64,000 nt of DNA from Paracoccaceae bacterium (GCA_004153385.1 SDAL01000001.1:1545128-1609127); one strand, 5' to 3'; counted from the first letter of the stretch, positions 37,534 to 49,309 are shown. Made by a program: numbers and translations. The notes: generated by a model from the sequence alone, not told the origin.

Positions 37534-38241
37534 TCAGCGCTCGCGACGCGGACCGCGCGGAGCTGGGCCTTCTTGAGCCTCAGCCGCTTTGCGTTCGCGT
37601 GCTTGCGGATCATGTTCCATGATCTCGCCTTTGAAGATCCACACCTTAACACCGATGATCCCGTAAGGGGTCGAGGCTTCGGAGTGAGCGTAATCGATGT
37701 CTGCACGCAGGGTATGCAGCGGCACACGGCCTTCGCGATACCATTCGGTCCGTGCGATCTCGGCACCGCCAAGGCGGCCCGCGACGTTCACACGAATACC
37801 AAGTGCGCCCATGCGCATTGCGTTCTGCACGGTGCGTTTCATCGCACGGCGGAACGACACACGACGCTCGAGCTGCTGCGTGATCGACTCTGCAGCCAAC
37901 TGCGCGTCAACTTCCGGTTTACGGACTTCGACGATATTCAGGTGCAGTTCAGACGCAGTGAAGTTCGCCAGCTTCTTGCGAAGCGCTTCGATATCGGCGC
38001 CTTTTTTGCCGATGATCACACCGGGACGAGCTGCGTGGATCGTAACGCGGCACTTTTTGTGCGGACGCTCGATGATCACGCGGCTGATACCGGCTTGCTT
38101 GGCTTCCGTGCGGATGAATTCACGGATCTTTACGTCTTCCAGCAAAAGATTACCGAAATCTTTGCTTTCAGCGAACCAACGGCTGTCCCAGGTGCGATTG
38201 ACCTGGAGACGCATACCGATCGGATTGACCTTATGACCCAT
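37534..38241 (-). CDS. rpsC: 30S ribosomal protein S3
   Basis: 235 residues. [22 protein letters not shown], the KH domain with [17 protein letters not shown], and the C-terminal [14 protein letters not shown] are diagnostic. It lines the mRNA entry. ATG at 38241 shares a base with the rplV stop; an upstream in-frame extension is rplV in another frame. Confidence 0.97.
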   Translation of the reverse strand: MGHKVNPIGMRLQVNRTWDSRWFAESKDFGNLLLEDVKIREFIRTEAKQAGISRVIIERPHKKCRVTIHAARPGVIIGKKGADIEALRKKLANFTASELHLNIVEVRKPEVDAQLAAESITQQLERRVSFRRAMKRTVQNAMRMGALGIRVNVAGRLGGAEIARTEWYREGRVPLHTLRADIDYAHSEASTPYGIIGVKVWIFKGEIMEHDPQARERKAAEAQEGPAPRGPRRER

Positions 38242-38621
38242 TACGCTTGCTCCTCGATCTGACGCACCTTGATGGTGAGCTCCGAAAACGGCTTCATGAT
38301 CTTGCCGAACCGGCCACGTGCCCGCGGACGACCACGTTTCATCACCAGATTCTTGCCGACCCAAGCTTCAGCCACGACCAACTCGTCAACATCCAGACCA
38401 TGGTTGTTTTCAGCGTTGGCGATTGCCGATTGCAGGCACTTCTTCACGTCAGCCGAGATCCGCTTTTTCGAGAAGGTCAGATCGGCCAGAGCCTTATCGA
38501 CCTTCTTGCCACGGATCATTGCGGCAACGAGGTTCAGTTTCTGCGGCGAGGTGCGCAGCATTTTCGATTTTGCCAGCGCTTCGTTATCCGCCACACGGCG
38601 CGGATTCTTTTCCTTACCCAT
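38241..38621 (-). CDS. rplV: 50S ribosomal protein L22
   Basis: 126 residues. [24 protein letters not shown] and the hairpin [13 protein letters not shown] that reaches into the exit tunnel are diagnostic; no macrolide-type deletion is apparent in that loop. Confidence 0.97.
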   Translation of the reverse strand: MGKEKNPRRVADNEALAKSKMLRTSPQKLNLVAAMIRGKKVDKALADLTFSKKRISADVKKCLQSAIANAENNHGLDVDELVVAEAWVGKNLVMKRGRPRARGRFGKIMKPFSELTIKVRQIEEQA

Positions 38622-38626
38622 GACGA

Positions 38627-38905
38627 TTACTTCCTCTTGGCTTTTTTGTCGGCAGCGTGACCGTAATACGTACGGGTCGGCGAGTACTCACCGAATTTCT
38701 GACCGATCATTTCCTCGGTCACAGCGACCGGGATGTGCTTCTGACCATTGTAGACCCCGAACGTGAGGCCCACGAATTGCGGCAGGATAGTGGAGCGACG
38801 CGACCAGATCTTGATCACTTCCCCTTTGCCCGAATCGCGTACTTTCTCTGCTTTCTTCAGCAGGAAGGCATCGACGAAGGGGCCTTTCCAAACAGAACGT
38901 GCCAT
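38627..38905 (-). CDS. rpsS: 30S ribosomal protein S19
   Basis: 92 residues. [21 protein letters not shown] and [18 protein letters not shown] are diagnostic. It lies in the head of the 30S with S13. Confidence 0.97.
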   Translation of the reverse strand: MARSVWKGPFVDAFLLKKAEKVRDSGKGEVIKIWSRRSTILPQFVGLTFGVYNGQKHIPVAVTEEMIGQKFGEYSPTRTYYGHAADKKAKRK

Positions 38906-38908
38906 ATC

Positions 38909-39745
38909 TTAACGACCCTTCCTAGCGTGACGCGAACGGAGAATATACTTATCCGTCTTCTTGTTCGAACGGGTGCGCTTGCCCTTCGTGGGCTTACCCC
39001 AAGGCGTCACTGGGTGACGACCACCGGAGGTCCGGCCTTCACCACCACCATGCGGGTGGTCGATCGGGTTCATTGCAACACCGCGGACAGTCGGACGAAC
39101 ACCCATGTGGCGTTTGCGGCCGGCTTTACCGTAGTTCTGGTTGGAGTGGTCGTGGTTGGACACAGCACCGATGGTGGCCATGCATTCCTGACGCACGAGA
39201 CGCAGCTCGCCAGAGCTCAGGCGGATCTGGGCGTAGCCACCGTCACGACCAACGAACTGCGCGTAAGTGCCAGCTGCGCGAGCAACTTGGCCGCCTTTAC
39301 CCGGCTTCAGTTCGATGTTGTGGACAATGGTCCCGATCGGCATGCCCGAGAACGGCATCGCGTTGCCCGGCTTGATGTCTACTTTGGCGCCAGCGATAAT
39401 CTTGTCACCCAAAGCCAGGCGCTGCGGCGCCAGGATATAGGCGGCTTCGCCGTCTTCGTACCGGATGAGCGCGATGAACGCGGTCCGGTTCGGGTCATAT
39501 TCGATGCGCTCGACAATTGCCGATACGTCGAACTTGCGACGTTTGAAATCAACAATCCGGTAGAGACGCTTCGCGCCGCCACCCTTGTGCCACATCGTAA
39601 TGCGTCCGGTATTGTTCCGGCCACCCGTCTTGGTAAGACCCTCGGTGAGGGACTTGACGGGACGGCCTTTCCAAAGCTCCGAACGGTCGATCAGAACCAG
39701 CCCACGCTGGCCCGGCGTAGTCGGCTTGTACGACTTGAGTGCCAT
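38909..39745 (-). CDS. rplB: 50S ribosomal protein L2
   Basis: 278 residues. [34 protein letters not shown] and the loop with [19 protein letters not shown], whose His is conserved near the peptidyl transferase centre. ATG at 39745 is the family start. Separated from rplW by a 178-base gap containing a hairpin. Confidence 0.97.
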   Translation of the reverse strand: MALKSYKPTTPGQRGLVLIDRSELWKGRPVKSLTEGLTKTGGRNNTGRITMWHKGGGAKRLYRIVDFKRRKFDVSAIVERIEYDPNRTAFIALIRYEDGEAAYILAPQRLALGDKIIAGAKVDIKPGNAMPFSGMPIGTIVHNIELKPGKGGQVARAAGTYAQFVGRDGGYAQIRLSSGELRLVRQECMATIGAVSNHDHSNQNYGKAGRKRHMGVRPTVRGVAMNPIDHPHGGGEGRTSGGRHPVTPWGKPTKGKRTRSNKKTDKYILRSRHARKGR

Positions 39746-39880
39746 GCTCTCTGTCTTCCGTTGCTTTGGACCATAGGTCCGTTCTTCCAAGAGGCCGGTG
39801 GTGTTATCCCCCTGCCCCGCTCATATTTGGCTTCAGCATGCTGAAAACCGCTTCCTTAGGTGAGGGAAGCATAAAACTGA

Positions 39881-39903
39881 GCGGGCCCGAAGACCGGGCC
39901 CGC
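39881..39903 (-). terminator. hairpin after rplW, possible attenuator
   Basis: GCGGGCCCG, 5-base loop, CGGGCCCGC, then TCAGTTTTA on the minus strand, 20 bases past the rplW stop. The T-run is short, so it may only partly stop transcription. Confidence 0.5.
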
Positions 39904-39923
39904 CAGATTCGTTTCGGCTTCTA

Positions 39924-40220
39924 TCAGAGACCTGTGGTCACGTCGATAGTGTTTCCGTCTTCCAGCATCACATAGGCTTTCTTGACGTCCGAACGCTTGC
40001 CCGGTGTACCGCGGAAGCGCTTGGTTTTGCCTTTGGTGATCGAGGTGTTAACCGCTTTCACCTTAACGTCGAAGAGTGTTTCGACAGCCGTTTTGATCTC
40101 GGGCTTCGAAGCGCTTTTGGCAACTTCGAAAACAACCGCACCGTGCTCGGACGCAAGCGTCGCTTTCTCGGTGATGATCGGCTTTACGATCACGTCGTAA
40201 TGTTCGGGTTTCGCGCTCAT
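39924..40220 (-). CDS. rplW: 50S ribosomal protein L23
   Basis: 98 residues. [21 protein letters not shown] and the loop [19 protein letters not shown] are diagnostic. It is the docking site for trigger factor and SRP. It overlaps rplD by four bases. Confidence 0.97.
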   Translation of the reverse strand: MSAKPEHYDVIVKPIITEKATLASEHGAVVFEVAKSASKPEIKTAVETLFDVKVKAVNTSITKGKTKRFRGTPGKRSDVKKAYVMLEDGNTIDVTTGL

Positions 40221-40837
40221 TTCAGACGAGCCTCCAAAGCTTCGACACCCGCTTTGGTGATGACCAGAGTCTCACGCTTGAGGATGTCATAAACATTTGC
40301 CCCCATCGACGGCAGCACATCGATACCTTCGATGTTTTGCGCGGCCTTGGCGAAGTTCGAATTCACTTCGGCACCGTCAATGACCAGAACTTTTTTCCAG
40401 CCGAGCTCTTTTGCTGCTTTGGCCAGATCCTTCGTTTTCGCGTTGGCCAGGGCGGCCTCTTCGATCACAACAAGGTTTCCGGTTGCCGCTTTCGACGACA
40501 AAGCATGCTTCAGGCCCAGGGCACGGAACTTCTTCGGCAGGTCATGGGCGTGCGACCGGGGGGTCGGGCCTTTATAAACACCACCGTGACGGAAGATCGG
40601 CGCTTTCTTGGAACCGTGACGTGCGCCACCGGTGCCTTTTTGGCGATAGATCTTCTTGGTCGAGTAGCTGACTTCCGACTTCGTCAGGACCGAGTGGGTC
40701 CCTGCCTGAGCTTTCGCACGCTGCCAGCGCACGACGCGGTGCAGAATATCTGCGCGCGGCTCAAGACCGAAGATGTCATCGGCCAGATCGATATCGCCGG
40801 CTTTGCCAGCGTCGAGCTTGATCACATCAAATTTCAT
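40217..40837 (-). CDS. rplD: 50S ribosomal protein L4
   Basis: 206 residues. The tunnel-loop stretch [21 protein letters not shown] is diagnostic. It lines the exit tunnel opposite L22. It overlaps rplC and rplW by four bases each. Confidence 0.97.
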   Translation of the reverse strand: MKFDVIKLDAGKAGDIDLADDIFGLEPRADILHRVVRWQRAKAQAGTHSVLTKSEVSYSTKKIYRQKGTGGARHGSKKAPIFRHGGVYKGPTPRSHAHDLPKKFRALGLKHALSSKAATGNLVVIEEAALANAKTKDLAKAAKELGWKKVLVIDGAEVNSNFAKAAQNIEGIDVLPSMGANVYDILKRETLVITKAGVEALEARLK

Positions 40838-41571
40838 GCTTCACCCCCATCTGCCGGAGCTTGTTCGGCAGGAGCAGCGGTTGCTTCGGTTGCAGCAGAT
40901 CTCAGAGCCGCCGGCATCGGGACGTTCTCGGGCAGCGGTTTTTTGACCGCGTCCTTGATCGTAACCCAACCACCTTTCGAACCCGGCACCGAACCTTTTA
41001 CAAGGATCAGACCACGATCGAGGTCGGTTTTGATAACCTGCAGGTTCTGCGTTGTCACGCGCACGGCACCAAGATGGCCTGCCATCTTCTTGCCTTTGAA
41101 CACGCGGCCCGGATCTTGACACTGACCCGTCGAACCGTGCGAGCGGTGCGAGATCGAAACACCGTGAGTTGCGCGAAGACCGCCAAAGTTATGGCGTTTC
41201 ATCGCACCTGCAAAACCCTTACCGATCGAGGTGCCCGCGATATCCACGAACTGCCCTTCATTGTAGTGGTTTGCCGCGATTTCCTGACCGACTTCGATCA
41301 GGTTTTCTTCGGCCACGCGGAATTCCGCGATTTTACGCTTAGGGGCGACGTTTGCCTTTGCGAAGTGACCACGCACAGCGGCGCTCACATTCTTGGCTTT
41401 CGCGTCCCCTGCGCCGAGTTGAACTGCAACATAACCGTCGCGTTCAATCGTGCGCTGAGCAACAACCTCAAGCTTGTCAAGCTGGAGAACGGTCACAGGT
41501 ACCTGCTTGCCGTCTTCCAGAAAGAGCCGGGTCATGCCCAGCTTCTTGGCGATAACACCAGTCCGCAGCAT
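40834..41571 (-). CDS. rplC: 50S ribosomal protein L3
   Basis: 245 residues, somewhat longer than E. coli L3 because of an alanine-rich C-terminal tail. [16 protein letters not shown] at the start and [21 protein letters not shown], the loop reaching the peptidyl transferase centre, are diagnostic. The Gln in GQ(C) is the methylation site of PrmB in relatives. ATG at 41571 is the family start. Confidence 0.97.
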   Translation of the reverse strand: MLRTGVIAKKLGMTRLFLEDGKQVPVTVLQLDKLEVVAQRTIERDGYVAVQLGAGDAKAKNVSAAVRGHFAKANVAPKRKIAEFRVAEENLIEVGQEIAANHYNEGQFVDIAGTSIGKGFAGAMKRHNFGGLRATHGVSISHRSHGSTGQCQDPGRVFKGKKMAGHLGAVRVTTQNLQVIKTDLDRGLILVKGSVPGSKGGWVTIKDAVKKPLPENVPMPAALRSAATEATAAPAEQAPADGGEA

Positions 41572-41581
41572 GCTCGCCTCC

Positions 41582-41890
41582 TTAAACCTTGATCTCGACA
41601 TCCACGCCAGCGGCGAGGTCGAGTTTCATCAATGCATCAACGGTTTGCGGAGTCGGATCGACGATATCCAGCATCCGTTTATGCGTGCGGATTTCCCACT
41701 GGTCGCGCGACTTTTTGTCGACGTGCGGACCACGGAGAACCGTGAATTTTTCTACTTTGTTCGGCAGCGGGATCGGACCGCGCACCGTTGCACCCGTACG
41801 CTTCGCAGTGTTTACGATTTCCTGGGTGCTGGCGTCCAGCACACGGTAATCAAACGCTTTGAGCCGGATGCGGATATTTTGACCGTTCAT
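41582..41890 (-). CDS. rpsJ: 30S ribosomal protein S10
   Basis: 102 residues. [21 protein letters not shown] and [21 protein letters not shown] are diagnostic. It also serves as NusE in antitermination. First gene of the S10 operon, about 95 bases after the promoter candidate. Confidence 0.97.
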   Translation of the reverse strand: MNGQNIRIRLKAFDYRVLDASTQEIVNTAKRTGATVRGPIPLPNKVEKFTVLRGPHVDKKSRDQWEIRTHKRMLDIVDPTPQTVDALMKLDLAAGVDVEIKV

Positions 41891-42271
41891 ATGTCATGCC
41901 TCTCGCATGGCGTTCTAGGTTGAGAGGCAGACGACACCGCATGCGGCGCCTGCGTCGAACCCGAGATCTGGTGGATAGATCAGACGCGGCGAATAGGCCC
42001 CGCAAAGGATTCTGTCAACCCACGTTGGCGCGGTTTCCATGAATTACTCGTATTTGCACGGGTAATGCACCGATGCGTGGCATATCTGCGCCGGATATGG
42101 GGCGTGCGCGACCCTACCACATCAACGCAGTGTTGGGCCGGTCGGTTAGGTCACAGGGCTGTGTCCGCGCTGGAAACATTTCCTCGGAACGAATTGCGCA
42201 CCGCGCCGTTGTGGGTGTGAAGGACGGGCAGCAGGCCCGCCCACCCAGAGACAATCCTCAAGGAGCTTATC
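41891..42271. other. divergent intergenic region rpsJ / PfpI gene
   Basis: 381 bases without a gene. It contains the S10 promoter on the minus strand. A plus-strand promoter for the PfpI gene must also lie here, but I could not pick one with confidence. Confidence 0.6.
41990..42018 (-). promoter_or_regulatory. putative S10 operon promoter
   Basis: Consensus -35 TTGACA (42013-42018), 17-base spacer, TATTCG (41990-41995) on the minus strand. Confidence 0.75.
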
Positions 42272-42835
42272 ATGCCGAAGATTTCCGATAGCAAAATCCT
42301 CATCCTAGCAACGCATGGCTTTGAGCAATCCGAACTGGAAGCCCCCCGCGACAAACTGCGCGGCGTAGGCGCCCATGTCGATGTTGCCTCTCTCGATGGA
42401 CGTCCGATCAAGGGCTGGTCCGGCGACGATTGGGGCGATACCGTGCCCGCCGATGTCGACTTCAATGAAGTGTCAACGGGCGATTATGACGCGCTCATCC
42501 TCCCGGGCGGCCAGATCAACCCCGACATTTTGCGCACGAAGCCCAAGGTGGTCGAATTCATCCGCACATTCTTCAACGAGAAGAAAATTATCGCCGCGAT
42601 TTGCCACGGTCCTTGGTTGCTGGTCGAGGCTGATATCGTTAAGGGGCGCAAGCTGACATCCTACCACTCGATCAAAACCGACGTGATTAACGCTGGTGCG
42701 GAGTGGAAAGACGAAGCTGTCGTTAACGATCAAGGTTTCATTACTTCGCGCAACCCCGGCGATTTGGATGCATTCGTCTCCAAGATCATCGAGGAAGTCG
42801 AAGAAGGGCGCCATACCCAACGCGCAGTGGCCTGA
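42272..42835 (+). CDS. DJ-1/PfpI family protein
   Basis: 187 residues. The nucleophile elbow is AICHGPW (Cys111), with a conserved Glu near residue 18-20 and ALILPGG before it; this matches PfpI/YhbO-type members, which have been described as proteases, chaperones or glyoxalase/deglycase-like enzymes. The real activity here is not known. The ribosome site AAGGAG is about 7 bases before the ATG. It is the only plus-strand gene within the ribosomal super-cluster, lies between the str and S10 operons, and ends with its own terminator. Confidence 0.9.
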   Translation: MPKISDSKILILATHGFEQSELEAPRDKLRGVGAHVDVASLDGRPIKGWSGDDWGDTVPADVDFNEVSTGDYDALILPGGQINPDILRTKPKVVEFIRTFFNEKKIIAAICHGPWLLVEADIVKGRKLTSYHSIKTDVINAGAEWKDEAVVNDQGFITSRNPGDLDAFVSKIIEEVEEGRHTQRAVA

Positions 42836-42875
42836 ACTTCCACTGTGCACCCTGTCTCAAGGTTATGCGCACTGT

Positions 42876-42907
42876 CCCTCCTGCCTCTAGGCAGGAGGGA
42901 TTTTTAT
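42876..42907 (+). terminator. terminator after the PfpI gene, shared with corA-like gene
   Basis: CCCTCCTGCC, TCTA loop, GGCAGGAGGG, then ATTTTTATT. The stem also lies just beyond the converging transporter gene. Confidence 0.9.
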
Positions 42908-42937
42908 TGCAGTCGTCTCAAGATCAGCAGTCGGCAA

Positions 42938-43930
42938 TCAGGAATTTTTAAACCACCGCATCCGCCAGATGAACACGACCTGACAAACGACCAAAACCGC
43001 ACACCAGAAGCATAGCCAGAAAAACGCATCCCCATCGCGAAGTCCTGGCATGCCATCTATATTCACCCCGAACAGGCCGGTTAAAAATCCCAATGGCAGG
43101 AAAATTACAGACACCACCGAAAGCACGAAAGTATTTCGGTTCACACGGTCGGAAAGTTGGGTAGAGAGTTCCTCTCTTAAAACCTGTGCCTGATCGCGTA
43201 ATTCGTCCATGTCCTCGCTGACACGGGTCATCTTGACCACTTCTTCCTCTAATTCGCGACGCACCAAATCGTCTATGACGGGGCTTTGTGCCACTGCCGC
43301 CTTTGATAACGCCTCACGTTGCGGGCCGAGATAGCGCCGCGCTGCAATTACCTTCAGGCGCAGGTTCAGTACCCGACGGCGCAAATGGTCACCGCCAGCG
43401 CCATAAACCTCGACCTCAAGCGCTTCAACCACCTCGTCCAGTTCCGCCTGAAACCCGGCGATGTTCCCGACCAGATCCTCAACCAAGCGCACCAGGAACA
43501 GCCCCGCCGTCTGCGGCGCACGCCCGACCCTGATCGCATCATCCATCCGGTTAATTGCGCGAATACCCTTTCGCGCAACTGTAACAATCCTGCAGTTATC
43601 GACATACATCCGCAATGACACCATGTCTTCACGGTCCTCGCCTTCGTTAAAGTTGATCCCGCGTAAAATCACCATCAGACCTTCACCCAACACGGTTGTG
43701 CGGGGGCGGGTGTCACGATCAAGAAGTGCCTCGACAGCTTGCGGATCAAGGTAATCCAGTTCGGTCCGGATCCAGTCCTGCGCCTGCGGGTGGGTGCCGT
43801 CCAGATGGACCCACGCCAGACGCTCGTCGCGCAAGGCGTCAAGTATTTCTGACTGTGTTTCGCCTGCGGATGCGTTGGCTGACGCCGATGCATTCAACAT
43901 ATGCGACAACAAAATGGGTGTATCAGCCAT
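42938..43930 (-). CDS. CorA/ZntB-family divalent metal transporter
   Basis: 330 residues. A long cytosolic part with coiled-coil-like helices (about 160-265) precedes two C-terminal membrane helices (near 270-290 and 305-325). The loop between them holds GVNIDGMPG in place of the CorA YGMN, the variant found in ZntB-type members. ZntB moves zinc or other metals; direction and ion cannot be read here. It lies between the str and S10 operons and converges on the PfpI gene. Confidence 0.88.
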   Translation of the reverse strand: MADTPILLSHMLNASASANASAGETQSEILDALRDERLAWVHLDGTHPQAQDWIRTELDYLDPQAVEALLDRDTRPRTTVLGEGLMVILRGINFNEGEDREDMVSLRMYVDNCRIVTVARKGIRAINRMDDAIRVGRAPQTAGLFLVRLVEDLVGNIAGFQAELDEVVEALEVEVYGAGGDHLRRRVLNLRLKVIAARRYLGPQREALSKAAVAQSPVIDDLVRRELEEEVVKMTRVSEDMDELRDQAQVLREELSTQLSDRVNRNTFVLSVVSVIFLPLGFLTGLFGVNIDGMPGLRDGDAFFWLCFWCAVLVVCQVVFIWRMRWFKNS

Positions 43931-44774
43931 TGAACACGCTTTCTTTAAACTCGAGCATCATAAGTTAGCAGGTAGCGCTTTACATCCTCTGCGTCGAGCA
44001 GGGCGCCCCGACTGCGGCGCGCCACGGTTCGCGGGGGTTTTTCCGGCGCAGGCTTTTGGCGCGACATAGTGCATATGGGCGAGGCGCCCAAGATATCTGC
44101 GGGATCTGTTGAAGCAAGCTTTGCGTGCAGTCAGTCTGCGCTTTTGCTGCGTTGGTCCGGGCATAGCGCCTGCAAGCGGTCGGCACGGGATCTCAGCTTG
44201 ATGAGCGCGGGATGCGTTAGGCAAGCGGGTTTTCCCGGGGCGGCGCGTCTTAGGCGTGATGGCGTCCATGGGGTGACGAGCTGTAGGGTGGCGGCCGGCA
44301 GGGCCAGATAGGGGCACGTGGACGGCGCACCCCTTACCCGCTTGCCTTTACCTCTTCCGCTGGCGGGATGCGTGGCACAGTTGGTGGGGGGCATCCCAGC
44401 CTACCCTTGTGGCGGATCACGGCGTCTTGTCACTTTGGCACTGCCGTACCTCGCGCATTGCGCGTCCGTGTGTGGCGCCCTGACCCGATGTCCTATCCGT
44501 CGACCGGCGTCAAAGTGCGAAAGACCGTGCCACGTGCCCTTGTGCGCCCTCCCCTGCCCGTATCCCTTCCCTGCCCGTGTCCGTCCCTGCCTGCGGTACT
44601 GTGCACCCTGAACCACGAGCGTGACGCTGCGGGCGTGGTACGGCCCTTCCCGCTCCCCGCACCGGATGGAGCTTGAGGCGCGCGCTCCGTATCAGGTCAG
44701 GTCAGGTCTGGTCGTGTGGGGTCGGATCAGGTCGAGACAGAGCCTTGGCAAGGAGAAGAACCAGCCGAAAGACA
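43931..44774. other. long non-coding stretch upstream of the CorA-like gene and downstream of tuf copy 1
   Basis: About 840 bases without a gene I can support. The left 390 bases hold nothing recognised. From about 44324 the sequence matches the region downstream of tuf copy 2 (see repeat entries). Short open frames exist on both strands but none has a convincing start or family. Confidence 0.6.
44324..44726 (-). repeat. diverged repeat downstream of tuf copy 1
   Basis: Aligns with 62291-62710. Within the gap-free part (44401-44616 against 62365-62580) I count about two dozen mismatches in 216 bases. It is rich in C/CCTGCCCGTG-like motifs on the plus strand and ends with only three AGGTC pentamers. 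Non-coding as far as I can tell. Confidence 0.8.
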
Positions 44775-44808
44775 TGAAAAAAGGGCCACCCGCGCGGGGT
44801 GGCCCTTT
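44775..44808 (-). terminator. rho-independent terminator of tuf copy 1
   Basis: AGGGCCACCC and GGGTGGCCCT around a GC-rich loop, then TTTTTTC on the minus strand, about 32 bases after the tuf stop. Identical at copy 2. Confidence 0.9.
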
Positions 44809-44839
44809 CTATCGTCTCACGCAAATGCGCGGAAAATCA

Positions 44840-46015
44840 TTACGCGATGATTTTCGACACAACACCCGCGCCAACGGTCCGGCCGCCTTCGCGGATCGCG
44901 AAACGCAGACCATCTTCCATCGCGATCGGTGCGATCAGCTCAACCGTGAACTTCAGGTTGTCGCCAGGCATAACCATCTCGGTGCCCTCGGGCAGCTCGA
45001 CAGTACCGGTGACGTCCGTCGTACGGAAGTAGAACTGCGGGCGGTAGTTCGCGAAGAACGGCGTGTGACGGCCACCTTCCTCTTTGGTGAGGATATAGGC
45101 TTCTGCTTCGAACTTGGTGTGCGGCTTGACCGAACCCGGCTTCGCCAGAACCTGACCACGCTCAACACCTTCACGGTCGATGCCGCGAAGCAGCGCGCCG
45201 ATGTTGTCGCCAGCTTCACCACGATCCAGCAGTTTGCGGAACATTTCCACACCCGTGCAGGTCGATTTCTTGGTGTCGCGGATACCGATGATTTCCAGAT
45301 CGTCGCCAACGTTGACAACGCCACGCTCGATACGACCGGTCACAACAGTACCACGGCCCGAGATCGAGAACACGTCTTCGATCGGCATCAGGAAGGGCTG
45401 GTCAACCGCACGTTCCGGCGTCGGAATGTAGGCATCAACCGCTTTCATCAGCTCGCGGATCGAGTTCTCGCCGATCTCTTCGTCACGACCTTCAAGCGCG
45501 GCCAGAGCCGAGCCTTTCACGATCGGGATATCGTCGCCCGGGTAGTCGTAGGACGACAGAAGCTCGCGGACTTCCATTTCGACAAGCTCGAGAAGCTCTT
45601 CGTCGTCGACCTGGTCAACCTTGTTCATGTACACAACCATGCCCGGGATGCCAACCTGGCGACCCAGAAGGATGTGCTCGCGCGTTTGCGGCATCGGACC
45701 ATCGGCGGCGTTCACAACCAAGATCGCGCCGTCCATCTGCGCCGCACCCGTGATCATGTTCTTCACATAGTCGGCGTGGCCGGGGCAGTCGACGTGCGCG
45801 TAGTGACGGTTTTCCGTCTCGTACTCAACGTGCGCGGTCGAGATCGTGATCCCGCGTGCTTTCTCTTCCGGTGCACCATCAATCTGGTCATAGGCACGGA
45901 AATCACCGAAGAACTTCGTGATCGCTGCCGTCAGAGTGGTTTTGCCGTGGTCAACGTGGCCAATCGTGCCAATGTTGACGTGCGGCTTGTTACGTTCAAA
46001 CTTTTCCTTAGCCAT
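44840..46015 (-). CDS. tuf: elongation factor Tu, copy 1
   Basis: 391 residues. GTPase motifs [19 protein letters not shown] and NKVD are in domain 1; domains 2 and 3 follow, and the end is [10 protein letters not shown]. It brings aminoacyl-tRNA to the ribosome. It lies in the str operon after fusA (72-base gap). The protein is identical to copy 2 at 62824; in the DNA I noticed one difference, a synonymous Pro codon (plus-strand C at 45539, A at 63523). Confidence 0.98.
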   Translation of the reverse strand: MAKEKFERNKPHVNIGTIGHVDHGKTTLTAAITKFFGDFRAYDQIDGAPEEKARGITISTAHVEYETENRHYAHVDCPGHADYVKNMITGAAQMDGAILVVNAADGPMPQTREHILLGRQVGIPGMVVYMNKVDQVDDEELLELVEMEVRELLSSYDYPGDDIPIVKGSALAALEGRDEEIGENSIRELMKAVDAYIPTPERAVDQPFLMPIEDVFSISGRGTVVTGRIERGVVNVGDDLEIIGIRDTKKSTCTGVEMFRKLLDRGEAGDNIGALLRGIDREGVERGQVLAKPGSVKPHTKFEAEAYILTKEEGGRHTPFFANYRPQFYFRTTDVTGTVELPEGTEMVMPGDNLKFTVELIAPIAMEDGLRFAIREGGRTVGAGVVSKIIA

Positions 46016-46087
46016 AAAGGCCTCCTGTCATCGTATAAGCGTCTGGAGGGACGCGCCCGGACCGTCACACGGCCGGACGCGTTTCGC

Positions 46088-48211
46088 TTACGCGTATTGC
46101 TTCTGAATTTCGTCCGAGATGTTTTGCGGCACTGCTTCGTAATGAGCAAAGATCATCGTGAAGACAGCACGTCCCGAAGACATCGAACGCAGGTTGTTGA
46201 TGTAGCCGAACATATTGGCGAGCGGCACGAAGGAGTTGATTACCACGGCATTACCGCGGCTGTCTTGACCCTGCACCTGGCCCCGACGCGAAGTCAGGTC
46301 CCCAATGATCGAACCGGTGTATTCTTCCGGCGTAACCACTTCCACTTTCATCATCGGCTCGAGCAGTTTTGCGCCAGCCTTACGAAGGCCTTCACGCATT
46401 GCTGCACGGGTCGCGATTTCGAAGGCGAGAACCGAGGAGTCGACATCGTGGTAGGCGCCGTCAACCAGAGCCACCTTGAAATCGATCACCGGGAAGCCTG
46501 CCAATGGACCGGAGTCCATAACCGACTGAATCCCTTTTTCGACGCCCGGAATATATTCCTTCGGAACCGAACCACCAACGATTTTGGATTCGAACGAATA
46601 TCCTTCGCCCGGCTCCGTCGGTGTGATCTGCAGTTTGATACGCGCAAACTGGCCGGTACCACCGGTTTGTTTTTTATGCGTGTAATCAATCTCTGCCGGT
46701 GCCGAGATCGTTTCACGGTATGCCACCTGCGGCGCACCGATATTCGCCTCGACCTTGAACTCACGCTTCATACGATCAACGAGGATGTCGAGGTGTAGCT
46801 CGCCCATACCCTTCATGATCGTCTGACCGGATTCGAAGTTGGTTTCGACGCGGAACGACGGATCTTCAGCAGCCAAGCGAGCAAGGGCAAGGCCCATTTT
46901 CTCTTGGTCAGCTTTCGATTTCGGTTCCACGGCGATTTCGATCACCGGCTCCGGGAAGCTCATGGTTTCAAGAACCACTTGCTTGTTGGCATCGCAAAGC
47001 GTGTCACCCGTCGTGGTTTCTTTCAGACCGGCCAATGCGATAATATCGCCCGAGCCTGCCCATTCGATCTCTTCACGGTTGTTGGAGTGCATCATCATCA
47101 TACGACCGATGCGCTCTTTCTTGCCTTTTGTCGCGTTCATGACCGCGTCACCCTTTTTGAGGGTGCCCGAGTAAACACGCGTAAAGGTCAACGAACCAAC
47201 GAAGGGGTCGTTCATGATCTTGAACGCCAGAGCCGAGAAGGGCTCGCTGTCGTCTGCATGGCGCGCAATGTCACGCGTTTCGGTCTCGTCATCAGGCGAG
47301 AAGCCCATGTAGGCCGGAACGTCGAGCGGCGACGGCAGGAAGTCCACAACGGCGTTCAGCAAGGGCTGTACACCTTTGTTTTTGAACGCCGAGCCACCCA
47401 GAACGGGAACGAACGACATATTGAGCGTCCCCTTGCGGATCAGCTTGCGCAGTGTCGGCACGTCGGGCTCTTCGCCTTCAAGATATGCCATCATTGCGTC
47501 GTCGTCTTGCTCGACGGCGTTCTCGACAAGCTTCGCGCGCCATTCCAGAGCGGTCGCTTTCAGATCGTCGCGGATCGGCTGACGGACCCAGGCTGCGCCC
47601 AGATCTTCACCAATCCAGACCCATTCTTCCATCGTGACAAGATCAACGATACCTTCCAGCAGATCTTCCGCACCGATGGGGAAGTTTACTGGAACCGGGG
47701 TCGCACCGGTACGGTCTTTGATCATCTGTACGCAGTTGAAGAAGTCCGCGCCGATTTTGTCCATTTTATTGACAAAAACCAGACGCGGAACCTTGTAGCG
47801 GTCAGCTTGACGCCACACGGTCTCGGTTTGCGGTTCTACGCCGGCGTTACCGTCGAGCAAAGCCACAGCACCATCCAACACAGCCAGCGAACGCTCAACT
47901 TCGATCGTGAAGTCAACGTGGCCGGGCGTGTCGATGATGTTCATCCGAAAACGAGTGTCATCGGTCCCGTCTACGGTCGGATCTTCCTGCCAATGCCAGT
48001 TAGTCGTCGTCGCAGCCGAGGTGATAGTGATGCCGCGTTCGGCCTCTTGCTCCATCCAGTCCATGGTCGCAGCGCCATCATGAACTTCACCGATCTTGTG
48101 GGATTTACCGGTGTAGAACAGGATGCGCTCAGTCGTCGTGGTTTTACCCGCGTCGATGTGAGCCATGATCCCGAAGTTGCGATAGAGGTTAAGCGGATAT
48201 TCACGAGCCAT
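46088..48211 (-). CDS. fusA: elongation factor G
   Basis: 707 residues. GTPase motifs [24 protein letters not shown] and [10 protein letters not shown], then domains II-V ending [10 protein letters not shown]. It drives translocation and ribosome recycling. It follows rpsG by 21 bases. No second EF-G is seen. Confidence 0.98.
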   Translation of the reverse strand: MAREYPLNLYRNFGIMAHIDAGKTTTTERILFYTGKSHKIGEVHDGAATMDWMEQEAERGITITSAATTTNWHWQEDPTVDGTDDTRFRMNIIDTPGHVDFTIEVERSLAVLDGAVALLDGNAGVEPQTETVWRQADRYKVPRLVFVNKMDKIGADFFNCVQMIKDRTGATPVPVNFPIGAEDLLEGIVDLVTMEEWVWIGEDLGAAWVRQPIRDDLKATALEWRAKLVENAVEQDDDAMMAYLEGEEPDVPTLRKLIRKGTLNMSFVPVLGGSAFKNKGVQPLLNAVVDFLPSPLDVPAYMGFSPDDETETRDIARHADDSEPFSALAFKIMNDPFVGSLTFTRVYSGTLKKGDAVMNATKGKKERIGRMMMMHSNNREEIEWAGSGDIIALAGLKETTTGDTLCDANKQVVLETMSFPEPVIEIAVEPKSKADQEKMGLALARLAAEDPSFRVETNFESGQTIMKGMGELHLDILVDRMKREFKVEANIGAPQVAYRETISAPAEIDYTHKKQTGGTGQFARIKLQITPTEPGEGYSFESKIVGGSVPKEYIPGVEKGIQSVMDSGPLAGFPVIDFKVALVDGAYHDVDSSVLAFEIATRAAMREGLRKAGAKLLEPMMKVEVVTPEEYTGSIIGDLTSRRGQVQGQDSRGNAVVINSFVPLANMFGYINNLRSMSSGRAVFTMIFAHYEAVPQNISDEIQKQYA

Positions 48212-48232
48212 AGTGGCGTCCTTCCGTTTAGC

Positions 48233-48715
<483 letters not shown>

Positions 48716-49087
48716 TTACTTCGGACGCTTGGCGCCGTATTTCGAACGACGTTGACGGCGATCTTTAACACCTTGGGTATCCAGAACACCGCGAACGATG
48801 TGATAACGGACACCCGGAAGGTCTTTTACACGGCCGCCGCGGATGAGCACGACAGAGTGCTCTTGCAGGTTGTGCTTTTCGCCCGGGATGTAGGAGATGA
48901 CCTCGAAGCCATTCGTCAAGCGCACTTTGGCAACTTTACGCATAGCGGAGTTCGGTTTCTTCGGCGTGGTGGTGTACACACGCGTGCAAACGCCACGTTT
49001 TTGCGGGCATTCTTGGAGGTGTTGCGACTTAGAGCGCTTTACCTTGGGCTGCCGCGGTTTGCGGATCAGCTGTTGGATCGTCGGCAT
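48716..49087 (-). CDS. rpsL: 30S ribosomal protein S12
   Basis: 123 residues. [41 protein letters not shown] and [16 protein letters not shown] are diagnostic. The lysines whose change gives streptomycin resistance (in TPKKPNS and RVKDLPG) are in the susceptible form. First gene of the str operon, with a leader of about 215 bases if the promoter below is right. Confidence 0.97.
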   Translation of the reverse strand: MPTIQQLIRKPRQPKVKRSKSQHLQECPQKRGVCTRVYTTTPKKPNSAMRKVAKVRLTNGFEVISYIPGEKHNLQEHSVVLIRGGRVKDLPGVRYHIVRGVLDTQGVKDRRQRRSKYGAKRPK

Positions 49088-49309
49088 TCGGTTCCCCGTT
49101 CGCTTTCGTTGTCAATACTCGCAGCCCTCATTGGCTGCGCCACTTCTCGACAGCGTATGCGCCCATTCGCATAAACGCCAAATCGCAATCCACGGCCCTT
49201 TCGGTTCCGAAGACTGCGTATGAAAACCAGAGGATCAGGCATGGGGCCGTTGTTTTGACCACTGAGTTTCTGTGCCCGCAAGACGCACTGCGCCTTAGGG
49301 ACTTTGCGG

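Noticed and set aside
43958..44317. 119-codon minus-strand frame in the gap beside the CorA-like gene
   Set aside because: Arginine/proline-rich composition typical of a random GC-rich frame; no family or ribosome site.
44401..44616. 71-codon minus-strand frame downstream of tuf copy 1, with an equal-length counterpart at 62365-62580
   Set aside because: Starts with GTG, no clear ribosome site, and amino-acid changes are about as frequent as expected for non-coding drift; the plus strand is also open in both copies. Kept only as part of the repeat finding.
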